Of a stretch of DNA of 34,377 bases, positions 14,858 to 23,198 are shown piece by piece; position 1 is the stretch's first letter, and each line of letters begins with the position of its first letter. Location: positions 1 through 34,377 of the forward strand of contig JBEDUI010000224.1 in assembly GCA_040414495.1 (NCBI GenBank). The letters are read 5' to 3'. This DNA comes from DATAVB01 sp040414495. Lineage in GTDB: Bacteria > Actinomycetota > Actinomycetes > Mycobacteriales > QHCD01. A program made the translations under genes and the position numbers. The notes under the pieces were generated by a model that saw only the letters and a list, made by a program, of their open reading frames with translations, searched no databases and was not told the origin of the DNA.

Positions 14858-17461
14858 TCAGCCGACCGGCTCGACCTCTTCCCGGCGAACCACGAGCCCG
14901 GAGACCTCGTCGTCGGCCACGTCGACCGCGACCTCGTCACCGTCCCGGATCTCACCGGCCAACAACTCGCGGGCCAACTGGTCCCCGATCGCCGACTGCA
15001 CCAACCGCCGCAGCGGGCGGGCGCCGTACAACGGATCGAACCCGTTGAGGGCCAGCCATTCGCGCGCTCCGTCGGTCACCCTCAGCGTCAGCCGCCGGGC
15101 GGCCAGCCGACGCGACAGCGCCGCCACCTGGATGTCGACGATCGCGCTGAGCTCCTCGTCGCCGAGCGACTCGAACACCACCACGTCATCGAGCCGGTTG
15201 AGGAACTCCGGCTTGAAGTGCTGACGCACCAGGTTGAGTACGCCGTCGCGCTGCGCCGTCGGGCTCAACGTCGGGTCGGCGATGATCTGCGAACCCAGGT
15301 TGGAGGTGAGGATCAGGATCGTGTTCCGGAAATCGACCGTACGACCCTGACCATCGGTCAACCGGCCGTCGTCGAGCACCTGCAGCAGGATGTCGAAGAC
15401 GTCGGAGTGCGCCTTCTCCACCTCGTCCAGCAGCACGACCGTGTAGGGCCGGCGCCGCACCGCCTCGGTGAGCTGACCACCCTGCTCGTAGCCGACGTAG
15501 CCCGGAGGCGCGCCGACCAGCCGGGCGACCGAGTGCTTCTCGCCGTACTCACTCATGTCGATCCGGACCATGGCCCGCTCGTCGTCGAACAGAAACTCCG
15601 CCAACGCCTTGGCCAGCTCGGTCTTACCGACACCGGTCGGACCGAGGAACAGGAACGAACCGGTCGGGCGGTCGGGGTCGGACACACCGGCCCGGGCCCG
15701 CCGCACGGCGTCGGAAACCGCTTGTACAGCGGCCTTTTGGCCGACGACCCGTTCGCCGAGCACCTGCTCCATCCGCAGCAGCTTGGCCGTTTCGCCCTCC
15801 AGCAGCCGGCCGGCCGGGATACCGGTCCACGAACTCACCACGTCGGCGACGTCGTCCGGTCCGACCTCCTCCTTGAGCATCGCGCCCTCGGACTGGGTGG
15901 CACTGGTCGCCGCCTCCAGCTTGCGCTCCAACTCCGGGATCCGGCCGTACCGCAACTCGGCGGCCCGACCCAGGTCACCGTCGCGTTCGGCGCGTTCCTC
16001 CTCGCCGCGGGCGGTTTCCAGCTCTTCCTTGGCCACCCGGATCACGTCGATGGCGCTCTTTTCCTGCTGCCACCGGGCGGTCAGCTGGTCCAGCTGCTCG
16101 CGCTTGTCGGCCAGGTCGGCCCGCAGCCGCTCCAGCCGTTCCTTCGAGGCGGCGTCGTCCTCTTTGGACAGTGCCATTTCCTCGATCTCCAGCCGGCGTA
16201 CGGCCCGTTCGACCTCGTCCACCTCGACCGGACGCGAGTCGATCTCCATCCGCAGCCGGGACGCGGCCTCGTCGACCAGGTCGATCGCCTTGTCCGGCAG
16301 GAAACGCGCGGTCACATAGCGGTCGGAGAGCGTCGCGGCCGCAACCAGCGCGGCGTCGGTGATGCGCACGCCGTGGTGTACCTCGTACCGTTCCTTGAGT
16401 CCACGCAGGATTCCGATCGTGTCCTCTGTGGACGGTTCACCGACCAGTACCGGCTGGAACCGCCGCTCCAGCGCGGGATCCTTTTCGATGTGCTGGCGGT
16501 ATTCGTCCAATGTGGTCGCACCGACCATGCGCAATTCGCCGCGGGCGAGCATCGGCTTGAGCATATTGCCGGCGTCCATCGACCCATCGCCGGTCGCACC
16601 GGCACCCACGACGGTGTGCAATTCGTCGATGAACGTGACGATCTCGCCGTTGGATTCCTTGATTTCGTTCAGAACGGCCTTCAGCCGCTCCTCGAATTCA
16701 CCGCGGTATTTCGCACCAGCGACCATGGCGCCGAGGTCGAGCGCGACGATTCGCTTACCCCGCAAGGATTCCGGCACGTCGCCGCCAACCACCCGCTGGG
16801 CCAGACCCTCGACGATCGCGGTCTTTCCGACACCCGGCTCACCAATGAGAACGGGGTTGTTCTTGGTACGCCGGGACAGCACCTGTACGACCCGGCGGAT
16901 TTCGGTGTCCCGGCCGACGACCGGGTCCAACTTGCCGCTGCGGGCAGCTTCGGTGAGGTCGACGCCGTACTTCTTCAACGCCTGGTACGTCGATTCCGGG
17001 TCCTGGGTGGTGACCCGACTCGAACCACGTACCGAGGTGAAGGCGGCCGACAACGCGTCGGGCGAGGCGCCGAAGGATTTGAGGACCTGCGCCACCTGAC
17101 CACCAGAAGTGGCCAGACCGACCAGCAGATGCTCGGTGGACAGGTATTCGTCGCCGTGCTCCTCGGCGCTGCGCTGCGCGGCGTTCAGCACCTGCAGCAT
17201 GGTGCGCGAGGTCTGCGGCGGGGAGGCGGTGGCGCCGCTGACGCTGGGCAGCTTGCCGATCAACGCCTCGGCCTCGGCCCGGACCTGCTCGGGCGCGACG
17301 CCGGCAGCCTTCAGCAGCGGCGCAGCCGTGCCCTCGCTCTGGTCGATCAACACGAGCAGCAGATGCTCAGGCTCCAACGCCGGGTTGCCCCGGTCGGTGG
17401 CGAGGCGCAGCGCCGCCGCGATGGCCTCCTGGCTCTTGGTAGTCAGTTTGTTCGGTTCCAT
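14858..17461 (-). CDS. clpB: ATP-dependent chaperone ClpB
   Basis: An 867-residue AAA+ disaggregase that works with DnaK to rescue aggregated proteins. Order: N-domain (NKLTTKSQEAIAAALRLATDRGNPALEPEHLL, second Clp_N repeat near EYLSTEHLLVGL), NBD1 Walker A GEPGVGKTA and Walker B TFIDELH, the coiled-coil M-domain (about residues 400-520, KREQLDQLTARWQQEKSAI), then NBD2 Walker A GPTGVGKTELAKALA and Walker B VVLLDEVEKAH. It ends with GARPLRRLVQ (sensor 2). The M-domain length marks ClpB rather than ClpC. The ATG at 17461 (MEPNKLTT) is the family start; the open frame continues 26 codons upstream without similarity. A HAIR palindrome at 17520-17540 lies in its promoter region and hspR is a few kilobases away. 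Confidence 0.97.
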   Translation of the reverse strand: MEPNKLTTKSQEAIAAALRLATDRGNPALEPEHLLLVLIDQSEGTAAPLLKAAGVAPEQVRAEAEALIGKLPSVSGATASPPQTSRTMLQVLNAAQRSAEEHGDEYLSTEHLLVGLATSGGQVAQVLKSFGASPDALSAAFTSVRGSSRVTTQDPESTYQALKKYGVDLTEAARSGKLDPVVGRDTEIRRVVQVLSRRTKNNPVLIGEPGVGKTAIVEGLAQRVVGGDVPESLRGKRIVALDLGAMVAGAKYRGEFEERLKAVLNEIKESNGEIVTFIDELHTVVGAGATGDGSMDAGNMLKPMLARGELRMVGATTLDEYRQHIEKDPALERRFQPVLVGEPSTEDTIGILRGLKERYEVHHGVRITDAALVAAATLSDRYVTARFLPDKAIDLVDEAASRLRMEIDSRPVEVDEVERAVRRLEIEEMALSKEDDAASKERLERLRADLADKREQLDQLTARWQQEKSAIDVIRVAKEELETARGEEERAERDGDLGRAAELRYGRIPELERKLEAATSATQSEGAMLKEEVGPDDVADVVSSWTGIPAGRLLEGETAKLLRMEQVLGERVVGQKAAVQAVSDAVRRARAGVSDPDRPTGSFLFLGPTGVGKTELAKALAEFLFDDERAMVRIDMSEYGEKHSVARLVGAPPGYVGYEQGGQLTEAVRRRPYTVVLLDEVEKAHSDVFDILLQVLDDGRLTDGQGRTVDFRNTILILTSNLGSQIIADPTLSPTAQRDGVLNLVRQHFKPEFLNRLDDVVVFESLGDEELSAIVDIQVAALSRRLAARRLTLRVTDGAREWLALNGFDPLYGARPLRRLVQSAIGDQLARELLAGEIRDGDEVAVDVADDEVSGLVVRREEVEPVG

Positions 17462-17519
17462 GTATGCCTGCCGTGTGAAGGGACAAAGTGCGGTAGTCGT
17501 TTGGTCCAACGATCCTAAG

Positions 17520-17540
17520 GTTGAGTCTGTTCCGCTCAAC
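17520..17540. promoter_or_regulatory. HAIR element (HspR operator) upstream of clpB
   Basis: GTTGAGT-CTGTTCC-GCTCAAC lies 59 bp upstream of the clpB ATG. It matches the HspR-associated inverted repeat CTTGAGT-N7-ACTCAAG except at one base of each outer arm and the first base of the right arm. HspR (encoded at 19733-20161) is the expected repressor, lifted by heat shock. The site also faces the divergent PPOX gene. Confidence 0.85.
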
Positions 17541-17586
17541 TACACATGGTCAACTGGACGCAGCCACTCCCGGTAGGGTTTCTGGC

Positions 17587-18048
17587 ATGGCTCCCCACAT
17601 CGCTACGAATGACGCCGTAGACCGCGCCGGCATGCTCGACTTCGTCCGGCCCCGCCACCACGGCATCCTGCTCACCACCCGGGCCGATGGCACCCCGCAG
17701 GGCTCGCCGGTCACCATGGGTGTCGATCCGGCCGGCCGGATCGTGGTGTCGACCTACCCAGAGCGGGCCAAGACCCGCAACGCCAAGCGCAATCCGCGGG
17801 CCAGCGTGATCGTGCTGTCCGACGACTTCGGTGGTGCCTGGGTCCAGGTCGACGGGACCGCCGAGGTCATCGACATTCCGGACTCGGTCGAGCCACTGGT
17901 CGAGTACTACCGGTCGATCTCGGGTGAGCACCCGGACTGGGACGAGTACCGGGAGGCGATGGTCCGGCAGGGCAAGTCGCTGATCCGCATTACGCCCGAG
18001 CGCTGGGGTCCGATCGCGACCGGCGGCTTCCCGGCCCGTCTGGCCTGA
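17587..18048 (+). CDS. PPOX-class F420-dependent/flavin-type oxidoreductase
   Basis: A 153-residue split-barrel protein of the pyridoxamine-phosphate-oxidase-like superfamily. It shows HHGILLTTRADGTPQGSPVTMGVDPAGRIVVSTYPERAKTRNAKRNPRASVIVL, the cofactor-binding core, then WVQVDGTAEVID and IRITPERWGPIATGGFP. Actinobacterial members of this size commonly use F420 (Rv1155-like), but the sequence alone does not separate F420 from FMN. The ATG at 17587 has GGTAGGG upstream. It is divergent from clpB and convergent with the exporter gene. Confidence 0.87.
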   Translation: MAPHIATNDAVDRAGMLDFVRPRHHGILLTTRADGTPQGSPVTMGVDPAGRIVVSTYPERAKTRNAKRNPRASVIVLSDDFGGAWVQVDGTAEVIDIPDSVEPLVEYYRSISGEHPDWDEYREAMVRQGKSLIRITPERWGPIATGGFPARLA

Positions 18049-18095
18049 ACCGCTTTCGTCCCAGCTGATTACGGCCTGAGCTGCTCCGGTCGGGC

Positions 18096-19679
18096 TCAGT
18101 CGCGGCTGGATCTGGCCATCCGGCGCACCCGGCGTTCCCACCGGTCGGCCTCGGTCCGCAGCGGCCGGGCGATGAACGCGCCGAGCGCCACGCCGGAGGC
18201 TATGCCCAGCCCGATCGTGCCCGCGCCGAGCAGCAGCGGGATGCCTTGCGACGGCTTCGCGGCTACCAGTGCGTACAGCGCCCGGTAGATCCCGAGACCG
18301 GGCAGCAGCGGCACCACGCCGGAGGTGGCCACCACCAGGGCCGGCACGCCGAACCGCTCGCCGGCCACATCGGCGATCGCGCCGACCAGCAGGGCCGCCA
18401 CCCCGCTGGCGACCGTGACGCCGACGCCCAGATCGCGGGACCCGGCGTAGATCGCGTACCCCACCCCACCACCGGCGGCCGCGACCAGTACCGCCCGCGG
18501 GCCGGCGTACGACGAGAGTGCCCAGCAGCCAGAAATCGCGGCGGCGAAGCCAATCAGCGCGACCAACGGGATCTGCAGGTGCACCGTCCCCGGTACGGCC
18601 GGCACCAGGCCGCCCCGGTGGCTGATGTCAAGCACCGCGCCGACCCCGACCACAATGCCGACCGTATTGAGGACGACCTCGAACGTTCGGGCACCGGCGG
18701 TGAGGTAGTGCCCGGAGATCGCGTCCTCGACCGACCCGACCAGACCGAGCCCGGCCAACAGCACGACGATGCCGGAGGCGACCACCAGCGAGGGCGTGAA
18801 CAGCGAGTCGGGCACCGGCGCGGAGGCCAGCCCGACCGCGACACCGGTAGCCAATGCCGCACCGGCCGCCTGCTGGAAGAACAGCGGCAGCCCCCAGGCG
18901 TTGAGCAGCCGCTGCAGCCGGTCGATGCCGGCCGTGACGCCGGCCGCCGCCGCAGCGACCGCGAACCCACCCCCGAGCAGCCCGGCAACCGCGGCGGCCA
19001 GTCCGGCCAGCGCGACGGTCACGACCCAACGCTGGTACGGGTGCGGCTGATGGATGATCGTGTCGAGCCGTTCCAGCGCCTCGGCCAGTGGGAGGCCGGC
19101 AATGGCGTCATCGGCCAGCCGGTAAATGGCGGACAGGCGGGAGTAGTCGGCCGCCCGGACCTGGACCACCCGCATCGCGGTCACCGGTTCCCCGTCGTCG
19201 CGGGTCACCGACAGCGTGATCGAGGTGAACGTGATATCGACCTGGCAGGAGGTCAATCCGTAGGCCGCGGCCACCCGCAGCACGGTGGCGACGACGCCGG
19301 CGACCGGGTTGCCAGCCGAGATCAGCGCCCCGCCCATCCGCAGGGCCAGGTCGATGACGTCGTACGCGACCAGGTCGTCGGCTTCGGTGTCCCGGTTACG
19401 CGGGGCCACCAACTGGGCCGGCGGGACCGTACTGCGCAGGATCCGCAGGGCGCCGTGGGCCCGTGCGGCCGCCATCTGTACCGGCCGTACCGCAACCCAG
19501 CGCGGTTGACCTGATTCGCGCAGCTGCCGGCCACGCGCCTGACCCGAGATACCAAGTTGCTGATTCGAGCCCCGGCGCTCGACGTCCTGCGGCCCACCCT
19601 CGTCGCCAAACCGCCGCGCCGGAAACCTCCACACGCCGCCGCAGCATAGACGGTCATTTCGCCTAACTCGACCGCACAA
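18096..19679 (-). CDS. ThrE-type threonine/serine exporter family protein
   Basis: Up to 527 residues. The soluble N-terminal domain (LALRMGGALISAGNPVAGVVATVLRVAAAYGLTSCQVDITFTSITLSV) is the ThrE cytoplasmic, hydrolase-like region. About ten TM segments follow, including LAGLAAAVAGLLGGGFAVAAAAAGV, GLPLFFQQAAGAALATGVAVGL and VPALVVATSGVVPLLPGLGIYRALYAL, and the protein ends with basic WERRVRRMARSSRD. It likely exports threonine or serine by proton motive force. The start is uncertain: the first 60 residues are Arg/Gly-rich and may not be translated. A GTG near 19634 and an ATG at 19475 (459 residues) are alternatives; C. glutamicum ThrE is about 489 residues. Confidence 0.85.
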   Translation of the reverse strand: MCGRVRRNDRLCCGGVWRFPARRFGDEGGPQDVERRGSNQQLGISGQARGRQLRESGQPRWVAVRPVQMAAARAHGALRILRSTVPPAQLVAPRNRDTEADDLVAYDVIDLALRMGGALISAGNPVAGVVATVLRVAAAYGLTSCQVDITFTSITLSVTRDDGEPVTAMRVVQVRAADYSRLSAIYRLADDAIAGLPLAEALERLDTIIHQPHPYQRWVVTVALAGLAAAVAGLLGGGFAVAAAAAGVTAGIDRLQRLLNAWGLPLFFQQAAGAALATGVAVGLASAPVPDSLFTPSLVVASGIVVLLAGLGLVGSVEDAISGHYLTAGARTFEVVLNTVGIVVGVGAVLDISHRGGLVPAVPGTVHLQIPLVALIGFAAAISGCWALSSYAGPRAVLVAAAGGGVGYAIYAGSRDLGVGVTVASGVAALLVGAIADVAGERFGVPALVVATSGVVPLLPGLGIYRALYALVAAKPSQGIPLLLGAGTIGLGIASGVALGAFIARPLRTEADRWERRVRRMARSSRD

Positions 19680-19685
19680 ACAAAC

Positions 19686-19720
19686 TGTGGCTTTGCTCCA
19701 AGTCTCGGAGCAAAGCCACA
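19686..19720 (-). terminator. Terminator of the dnaK-grpE-dnaJ-hspR operon
   Basis: A perfect 14-bp stem (TGTGGCTTTGCTCC / GGAGCAAAGCCACA) with a 7-base loop, 12 bases beyond the hspR stop. Read on the minus strand it is followed by GTTTGTTTG, a T-rich tract, so it ends the leftward chaperone transcript. Confidence 0.88.
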
Positions 19721-19732
19721 GGCATTAGGTCG

Positions 19733-20161
19733 CTATCGCCGACGCGGCCGCCACACCATCAGGGCGTTCTTCCCAACCGGGATGAGCTCGCGCCGGTACG
19801 ACGGCGGGATCGCGGACTCGGCCGCCGCGGCCCGCTCGTGCGCCTCTTCGAAGGCGGCGGTCAACCGGGCAACCTGGTCACGCAGCTCGGCCACCATCGT
19901 CTCCAGCTCGATGATCCGTTTGACGCCGGCCAGGTTGATGCCGTCCTCCTGGGACAGCCGCTGCACCTGGCGCAGCAGTACAACATCGCGGGCTGAATAC
20001 CGCCGGCCGCCGCCGGGTGACCGGCCCGGGTTGACCAACCCGAGCCGGTCGTACTGCCGCAACGTCTGCGGATGCATACCGGCCAGCTGCGCCGCCACCG
20101 AAATCACGAACACCGGGGCGTCGTCCGGCACCTGTCCCACATCGCTGAATGCGTCACTCAT
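19733..20161 (-). CDS. hspR: Heat-shock repressor HspR (MerR family)
   Basis: A 142-residue MerR-type regulator that represses dnaK and clpB through HAIR sites and is thought to sense free DnaK. The winged HTH reads VFVISVAAQLAGMHPQTLRQYDRLGLVNPGRSPGGGRRYSARDVVLLRQVQRLSQEDGINLAGVKRIIELE, the HspR signature, followed by a coiled coil (MVAELRDQVARLTAAFEEAHERA) and a basic end. Its start overlaps the dnaJ stop by eight bases, so it is the last cistron of the chaperone operon and closes the feedback loop. HAIR-like sites occur at both clpB and dnaK in this window. Confidence 0.96.
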   Translation of the reverse strand: MSDAFSDVGQVPDDAPVFVISVAAQLAGMHPQTLRQYDRLGLVNPGRSPGGGRRYSARDVVLLRQVQRLSQEDGINLAGVKRIIELETMVAELRDQVARLTAAFEEAHERAAAAESAIPPSYRRELIPVGKNALMVWRPRRR

Positions 20162-21344
20162 GGCTGCTCACCCGCGAATTCACCTGCGGACGCGGGTCAT
20201 CCGGCGCCGCGGTCGCGAACGCTTCCAGCGCCTCTTTTGCCGCGTCGTTGAGCTTCTTTGGTACGGAGACCTCAACCGTCACCAGCAGGTCGCCGACCGC
20301 ACTCCCGCGTTTGACGCCCTTGCCCTTGACCCGGAAGGTCCGGCCACTGGCCGTACCGGCCGGGAGCTTGAGCGTCACGTTGCCGTCCATCGTCGGCACC
20401 TTGACCGAAGCGCCAAGCGCGGCCTCGGGGAATGTCACCGGCAACGACAGGGTCAGGTTGTCCCCGGACCGCCCGAACAGCGCGTGCCGCCGGACGTGCA
20501 CGGTGACGTAGAGATCACCGGCCGGGCCACCCCGTTCACCCGGTGAACCCCGACCCGGAACGCGGATCTTCTGCCCGTCCTTGACCCCGGCCGGAATGCG
20601 GACCGTGATGGTCCGGACCCCGGTCGTCACACCGGTACCGGCGCAGTCCGGGCACGGGTCGTCCACCAGATGACCGGTGCCGCGGCATTCGCGGCACGGC
20701 TCGGAGAACGCGAACGCGCCCTGGTTGCGGGTCGTCAGACCCAGCCCGTTACACACCGGGCAGGTACGGGGGATCGTGCCCGGCTTGGCGCCACTGCCGT
20801 GGCAGGTCGGGCAGGTGTGCGGGCTGGAGAGCTTCAACGGCAGGGTCAGACCGCGAACCGCCTCGTCGAATTCGAGGTTGATCTCGGTCTCGACGTTGGT
20901 GCCGCGGACCGGCCCGCCGGTGTTGCGGGTGGTCCGGCCGCCGCGGCCGAACAGGCCGCCGAAAAGGTCGCCCAGCCCGCCGCCACCGGCGGTACGACCA
21001 CCGCCGGCACCGCTGAGCAGGTCGCCAAGGTCGAACGGAACACCGCCGCCCCCGGTCCCGCCGCCGGACGGGAAGCCACCGAACCCGCCGAAGCCGCCGG
21101 TCCCGGCGCCGAACAGCGACCGGGCCTCGTCGTACTCCTTGCGACGGGTTTCGTTGGAGAGCACGTCGTAGGCCTCGGAGACTTCCTTGAACCGGGCCTC
21201 GGCCTGAGCGTTACCCGGGTTCTTGTCCGGGTGCAGCTCGCGCGCCAGCTTGCGGTACGCCTTTTTGATATCGGCCGCGCTGGCATCCTTGGCGACACCG
21301 AGCGCCTTGTAGTAGTCCTTCTCGAGGTAGTCCTTCGTACTCAC
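20154..21344 (-). CDS. dnaJ: Co-chaperone DnaJ (DnaJ1 type)
   Basis: A 396-residue Hsp40. The J domain occupies about residues 10-75 with the HPD motif in ARELHPDKNPGN. A long Gly/Phe-rich linker follows (GAGTGGFGGFGGFPSGGGTGGGG). The zinc region holds four CxxCxGxG repeats: CPTCHGSGAKPG, CPVCNGLGLTT, CRECRGTGHL and CPDCAGTGVTT. The C-terminal substrate-binding beta domains include RIPAGVKDGQKIRVPGRGSPG and DLYVTVHVRRHALFGR. It stimulates DnaK ATPase and delivers substrates. It lies 45 bp after grpE and overlaps hspR. Confidence 0.97.
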   Translation of the reverse strand: MSTKDYLEKDYYKALGVAKDASAADIKKAYRKLARELHPDKNPGNAQAEARFKEVSEAYDVLSNETRRKEYDEARSLFGAGTGGFGGFGGFPSGGGTGGGGVPFDLGDLLSGAGGGRTAGGGGLGDLFGGLFGRGGRTTRNTGGPVRGTNVETEINLEFDEAVRGLTLPLKLSSPHTCPTCHGSGAKPGTIPRTCPVCNGLGLTTRNQGAFAFSEPCRECRGTGHLVDDPCPDCAGTGVTTGVRTITVRIPAGVKDGQKIRVPGRGSPGERGGPAGDLYVTVHVRRHALFGRSGDNLTLSLPVTFPEAALGASVKVPTMDGNVTLKLPAGTASGRTFRVKGKGVKRGSAVGDLLVTVEVSVPKKLNDAAKEALEAFATAAPDDPRPQVNSRVSSHE

Positions 21345-21389
21345 GCCGGCGTCACCTCCTCAGAATTACTGCTGAATAGCTGTTCACTT

Positions 21390-22151
21390 CTAGTCAGACT
21401 GTCCAGGGTCGGATTCGGGGACGGTCCAGCCGCCGGCCTCGGGACCGCCGTTGGTCCCATCCCCGGGAGATGTTTCTGGTGCCGCCGACTCGGCTGAGTC
21501 AGCGGCCGCTGCGGCGCCGCCGGCCTCGGGCTCGGCAACCGCCACCATGGCCGGCCGCAACAGCCGGTCACCATGCTTGTATCCCCGGCGCATGACCTGC
21601 ACCGCGGTCGGTTCGGTGACCTCGGCGCTGGTGGAATGCATGACCGCCTCGTGCACGATCGGGTCGAACGGGTCGCCCGGCTCACCGAAGCTCTGCAGCC
21701 CCAGCTTTGCCAGTACCGCCTGGATTTGGTCGGCTACTGCCTTGAACGGTCCAGTCAGGTCGCCGTGTTCCGCAGCCCGGTCCAGGTCGTCCAGTACCGG
21801 CAGCAGAGCGCCGATCGCGGACGCGGTGGCCGACTCGACCACCGCCACCCGGTCCCGGTCGACCCGCTTCCGGTAGTTGGCGTACTCGGCCGAGACCCGT
21901 TGCAGGTCAGCGGTCCGTTCGGCCAACTGGGTACGCAGTTCGGCGACTTCAGCGCTCTCACCGGGGGCGGGGGCGCCCGATGCCGACCAACTGGCCGCAT
22001 CGCCGCCCGTTCCGGCGGTGCCGGCGGGACCATCTCCCGCCGGCTGCCGTACTTCCCCGGTGTCGGGATCGATTCGGCGCTTGTCCCTGATCACGACACG
22101 CGGCTCCTGCTCTTCCTTATGCTCGGGCTTGTTGGGGTTGCCCGCACTCAC
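21390..22151 (-). CDS. grpE: Nucleotide exchange factor GrpE
   Basis: A 253-residue dimeric co-chaperone that releases ADP from DnaK. A charged, disordered N-terminus (EHKEEQEPRVVIRDKRRIDPDTGEVR, as in mycobacterial GrpE) leads to the long coiled coil ESAEVAELRTQLAERTADLQRVSAEYANYRKRVDRDR. A four-helix region follows, then the beta-wing: FGEPGDPFDPIVHEAVMH and VMRRGYKHGDRLLRPAMVAVA. The Ala/Glu-rich C-terminal tail of about 45 residues is low complexity. Its GTG start overlaps the dnaK stop as GTGA, showing translational coupling to the dnaK copy that lies to its right. Confidence 0.96.
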   Translation of the reverse strand: MSAGNPNKPEHKEEQEPRVVIRDKRRIDPDTGEVRQPAGDGPAGTAGTGGDAASWSASGAPAPGESAEVAELRTQLAERTADLQRVSAEYANYRKRVDRDRVAVVESATASAIGALLPVLDDLDRAAEHGDLTGPFKAVADQIQAVLAKLGLQSFGEPGDPFDPIVHEAVMHSTSAEVTEPTAVQVMRRGYKHGDRLLRPAMVAVAEPEAGGAAAAADSAESAAPETSPGDGTNGGPEAGGWTVPESDPGQSD

Positions 22152-23014
22152 TTGCTCTGACCCTCGCCCGGCTCGTCGTCAACGATCTCGGCGTCGACGA
22201 CATCCTCGTCGGATGAGCCCGCGGATTGGCCCGCGCCCGCACCAGCGTTCGCGCCGTCACCGGCACTCGCACCGGCATCAGCACCGGCACCGGCGGCCGC
22301 ATTGGCGTCCTGTGCCTGCTGGTACATCGCGCCACCGACCTGCTGGCTGATCCGCGCGACCTTCTCCTGCGCGGTCTTGATCGCCTCCACGTCACTGCCG
22401 CCGAGAGCCGACCGCAACTCGGAGAGCGCGTCGTTCAGCTCGGTCTTGGAGTTCTCCGGGATCTTGTCGCCGTTCTCGGCCAGGAACTTCTCGGTCTGGT
22501 ACTGCAGCGACTCGGAGGTGTTCCGCGTCTCGGCGTCCTCACGCCGCTTACGGTCCTCCTCGGCGTGCGCCTCGGCGTCCTTCATCATCCGCTCGATGTC
22601 TTCCTTCGGCAGCGCCGAGCCACCGGAGATGACGATCGACTGCTGCTTGCCGGTGCCCAGGTCCTTGGCCGAGACGTTCACGATGCCGTTGGCGTCCAGG
22701 TCGAAGGTGACCTCAACCTGCGGGACGCCCCGCGGCGCCGGCGCAATGCCCTGCAGCCCGAACTCGCCGAGCTTCTTGTTGTACGCGGCGATGTCGCGCT
22801 CGCCCTGGAAGACCTGAATGGTCACCTCGGGCTGGTTGTCCTCGGCGGTCGTGAAGATCTCCGAACGCTTGGTCGGGATCGTGGTGTTGCGCTCGATCAG
22901 CTTGGTCATGATGCCGCCCTTGGTCTCGATACCGAGGGACAGCGGGGTGACATCCAGCAACAGGACGTCCTTGACCTCGCCCTTGAGCACACCGGCCTGC
23001 AACGAAGCACCGAC
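22148..23014 (-). CDS. dnaK: DnaK, 3' part (copy belonging with grpE-dnaJ-hspR)
   Basis: This frame encodes the C-terminal part of Hsp70 from about VGASLQAGVLKGEVKDVLLLDVTPLSLGIETKGGIMTKLIERN. It continues through the substrate-binding beta sandwich (TIQVFQGERDIAAYNKKLGEFGL, VPQVEVTFDLDANGIVNVSAKDLGTGK) and the helical lid (EDIERMMKDAEAHAEEDRKRREDAE). An Ala/Gly-rich tail ends in DEDVVDAEIVDDEPGEGQSK. It has no start and no ATPase domain of its own: the N-terminal two thirds are replaced at 23011-23016 by a different dnaK in another frame. Its first 61 or so codons repeat the last 61 of that other copy at about 89% identity. It is a genuine dnaK 3' end truncated by a join, not a whole gene. 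Confidence 0.9.
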   Translation of the reverse strand, partial: VGASLQAGVLKGEVKDVLLLDVTPLSLGIETKGGIMTKLIERNTTIPTKRSEIFTTAEDNQPEVTIQVFQGERDIAAYNKKLGEFGLQGIAPAPRGVPQVEVTFDLDANGIVNVSAKDLGTGKQQSIVISGGSALPKEDIERMMKDAEAHAEEDRKRREDAETRNTSESLQYQTEKFLAENGDKIPENSKTELNDALSELRSALGGSDVEAIKTAQEKVARISQQVGGAMYQQAQDANAAAGAGADAGASAGDGANAGAGAGQSAGSSDEDVVDAEIVDDEPGEGQSK

Positions 23015-23198
23015 GGCTGGTTGTCGTCCGCGGTGGAGAAGATCTCCGAACGCTTGGTCGGGATCGTGGTGTTGCGCTCGATGAGCTTGGTGAAGACGCC
23101 ACCCTTGGTCTCGATGCCCAGCGACAGCGGGGTCACGTCCAGCAGCAGGACGTCCTTGACCTCGCCCTTCAGCACACCGGCCTGCAGCGCCGCGCCGA
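22829..23198. repeat. 185-bp divergent direct duplication inside dnaK (chimeric junction)
   Basis: 22829-23013 and 23014-23198 align without gaps at an offset of 185 bp. I count about 20 mismatches, mostly silent (VFTK/IMTK and STADD/TTAED are among the few amino-acid changes). Since 185 is not a multiple of three, the duplication breaks the frame. A fresh tandem duplication would be identical; this level of difference fits orthologous dnaK genes of two related genera placed end to end. Confidence 0.92.

Noticed and set aside
15218..17518. Long plus-strand frame opposite clpB
   Set aside because: It is an antisense shadow; ClpB on the minus strand is complete and unmistakable.
22906..23020. 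Programmed frameshift or a genuine in-gene duplication in dnaK
   Set aside because: There is no slippery site, the repeated 185 bp differ at about 20 positions, and the domain content is duplicated rather than re-phased. A join of two orthologues fits better.
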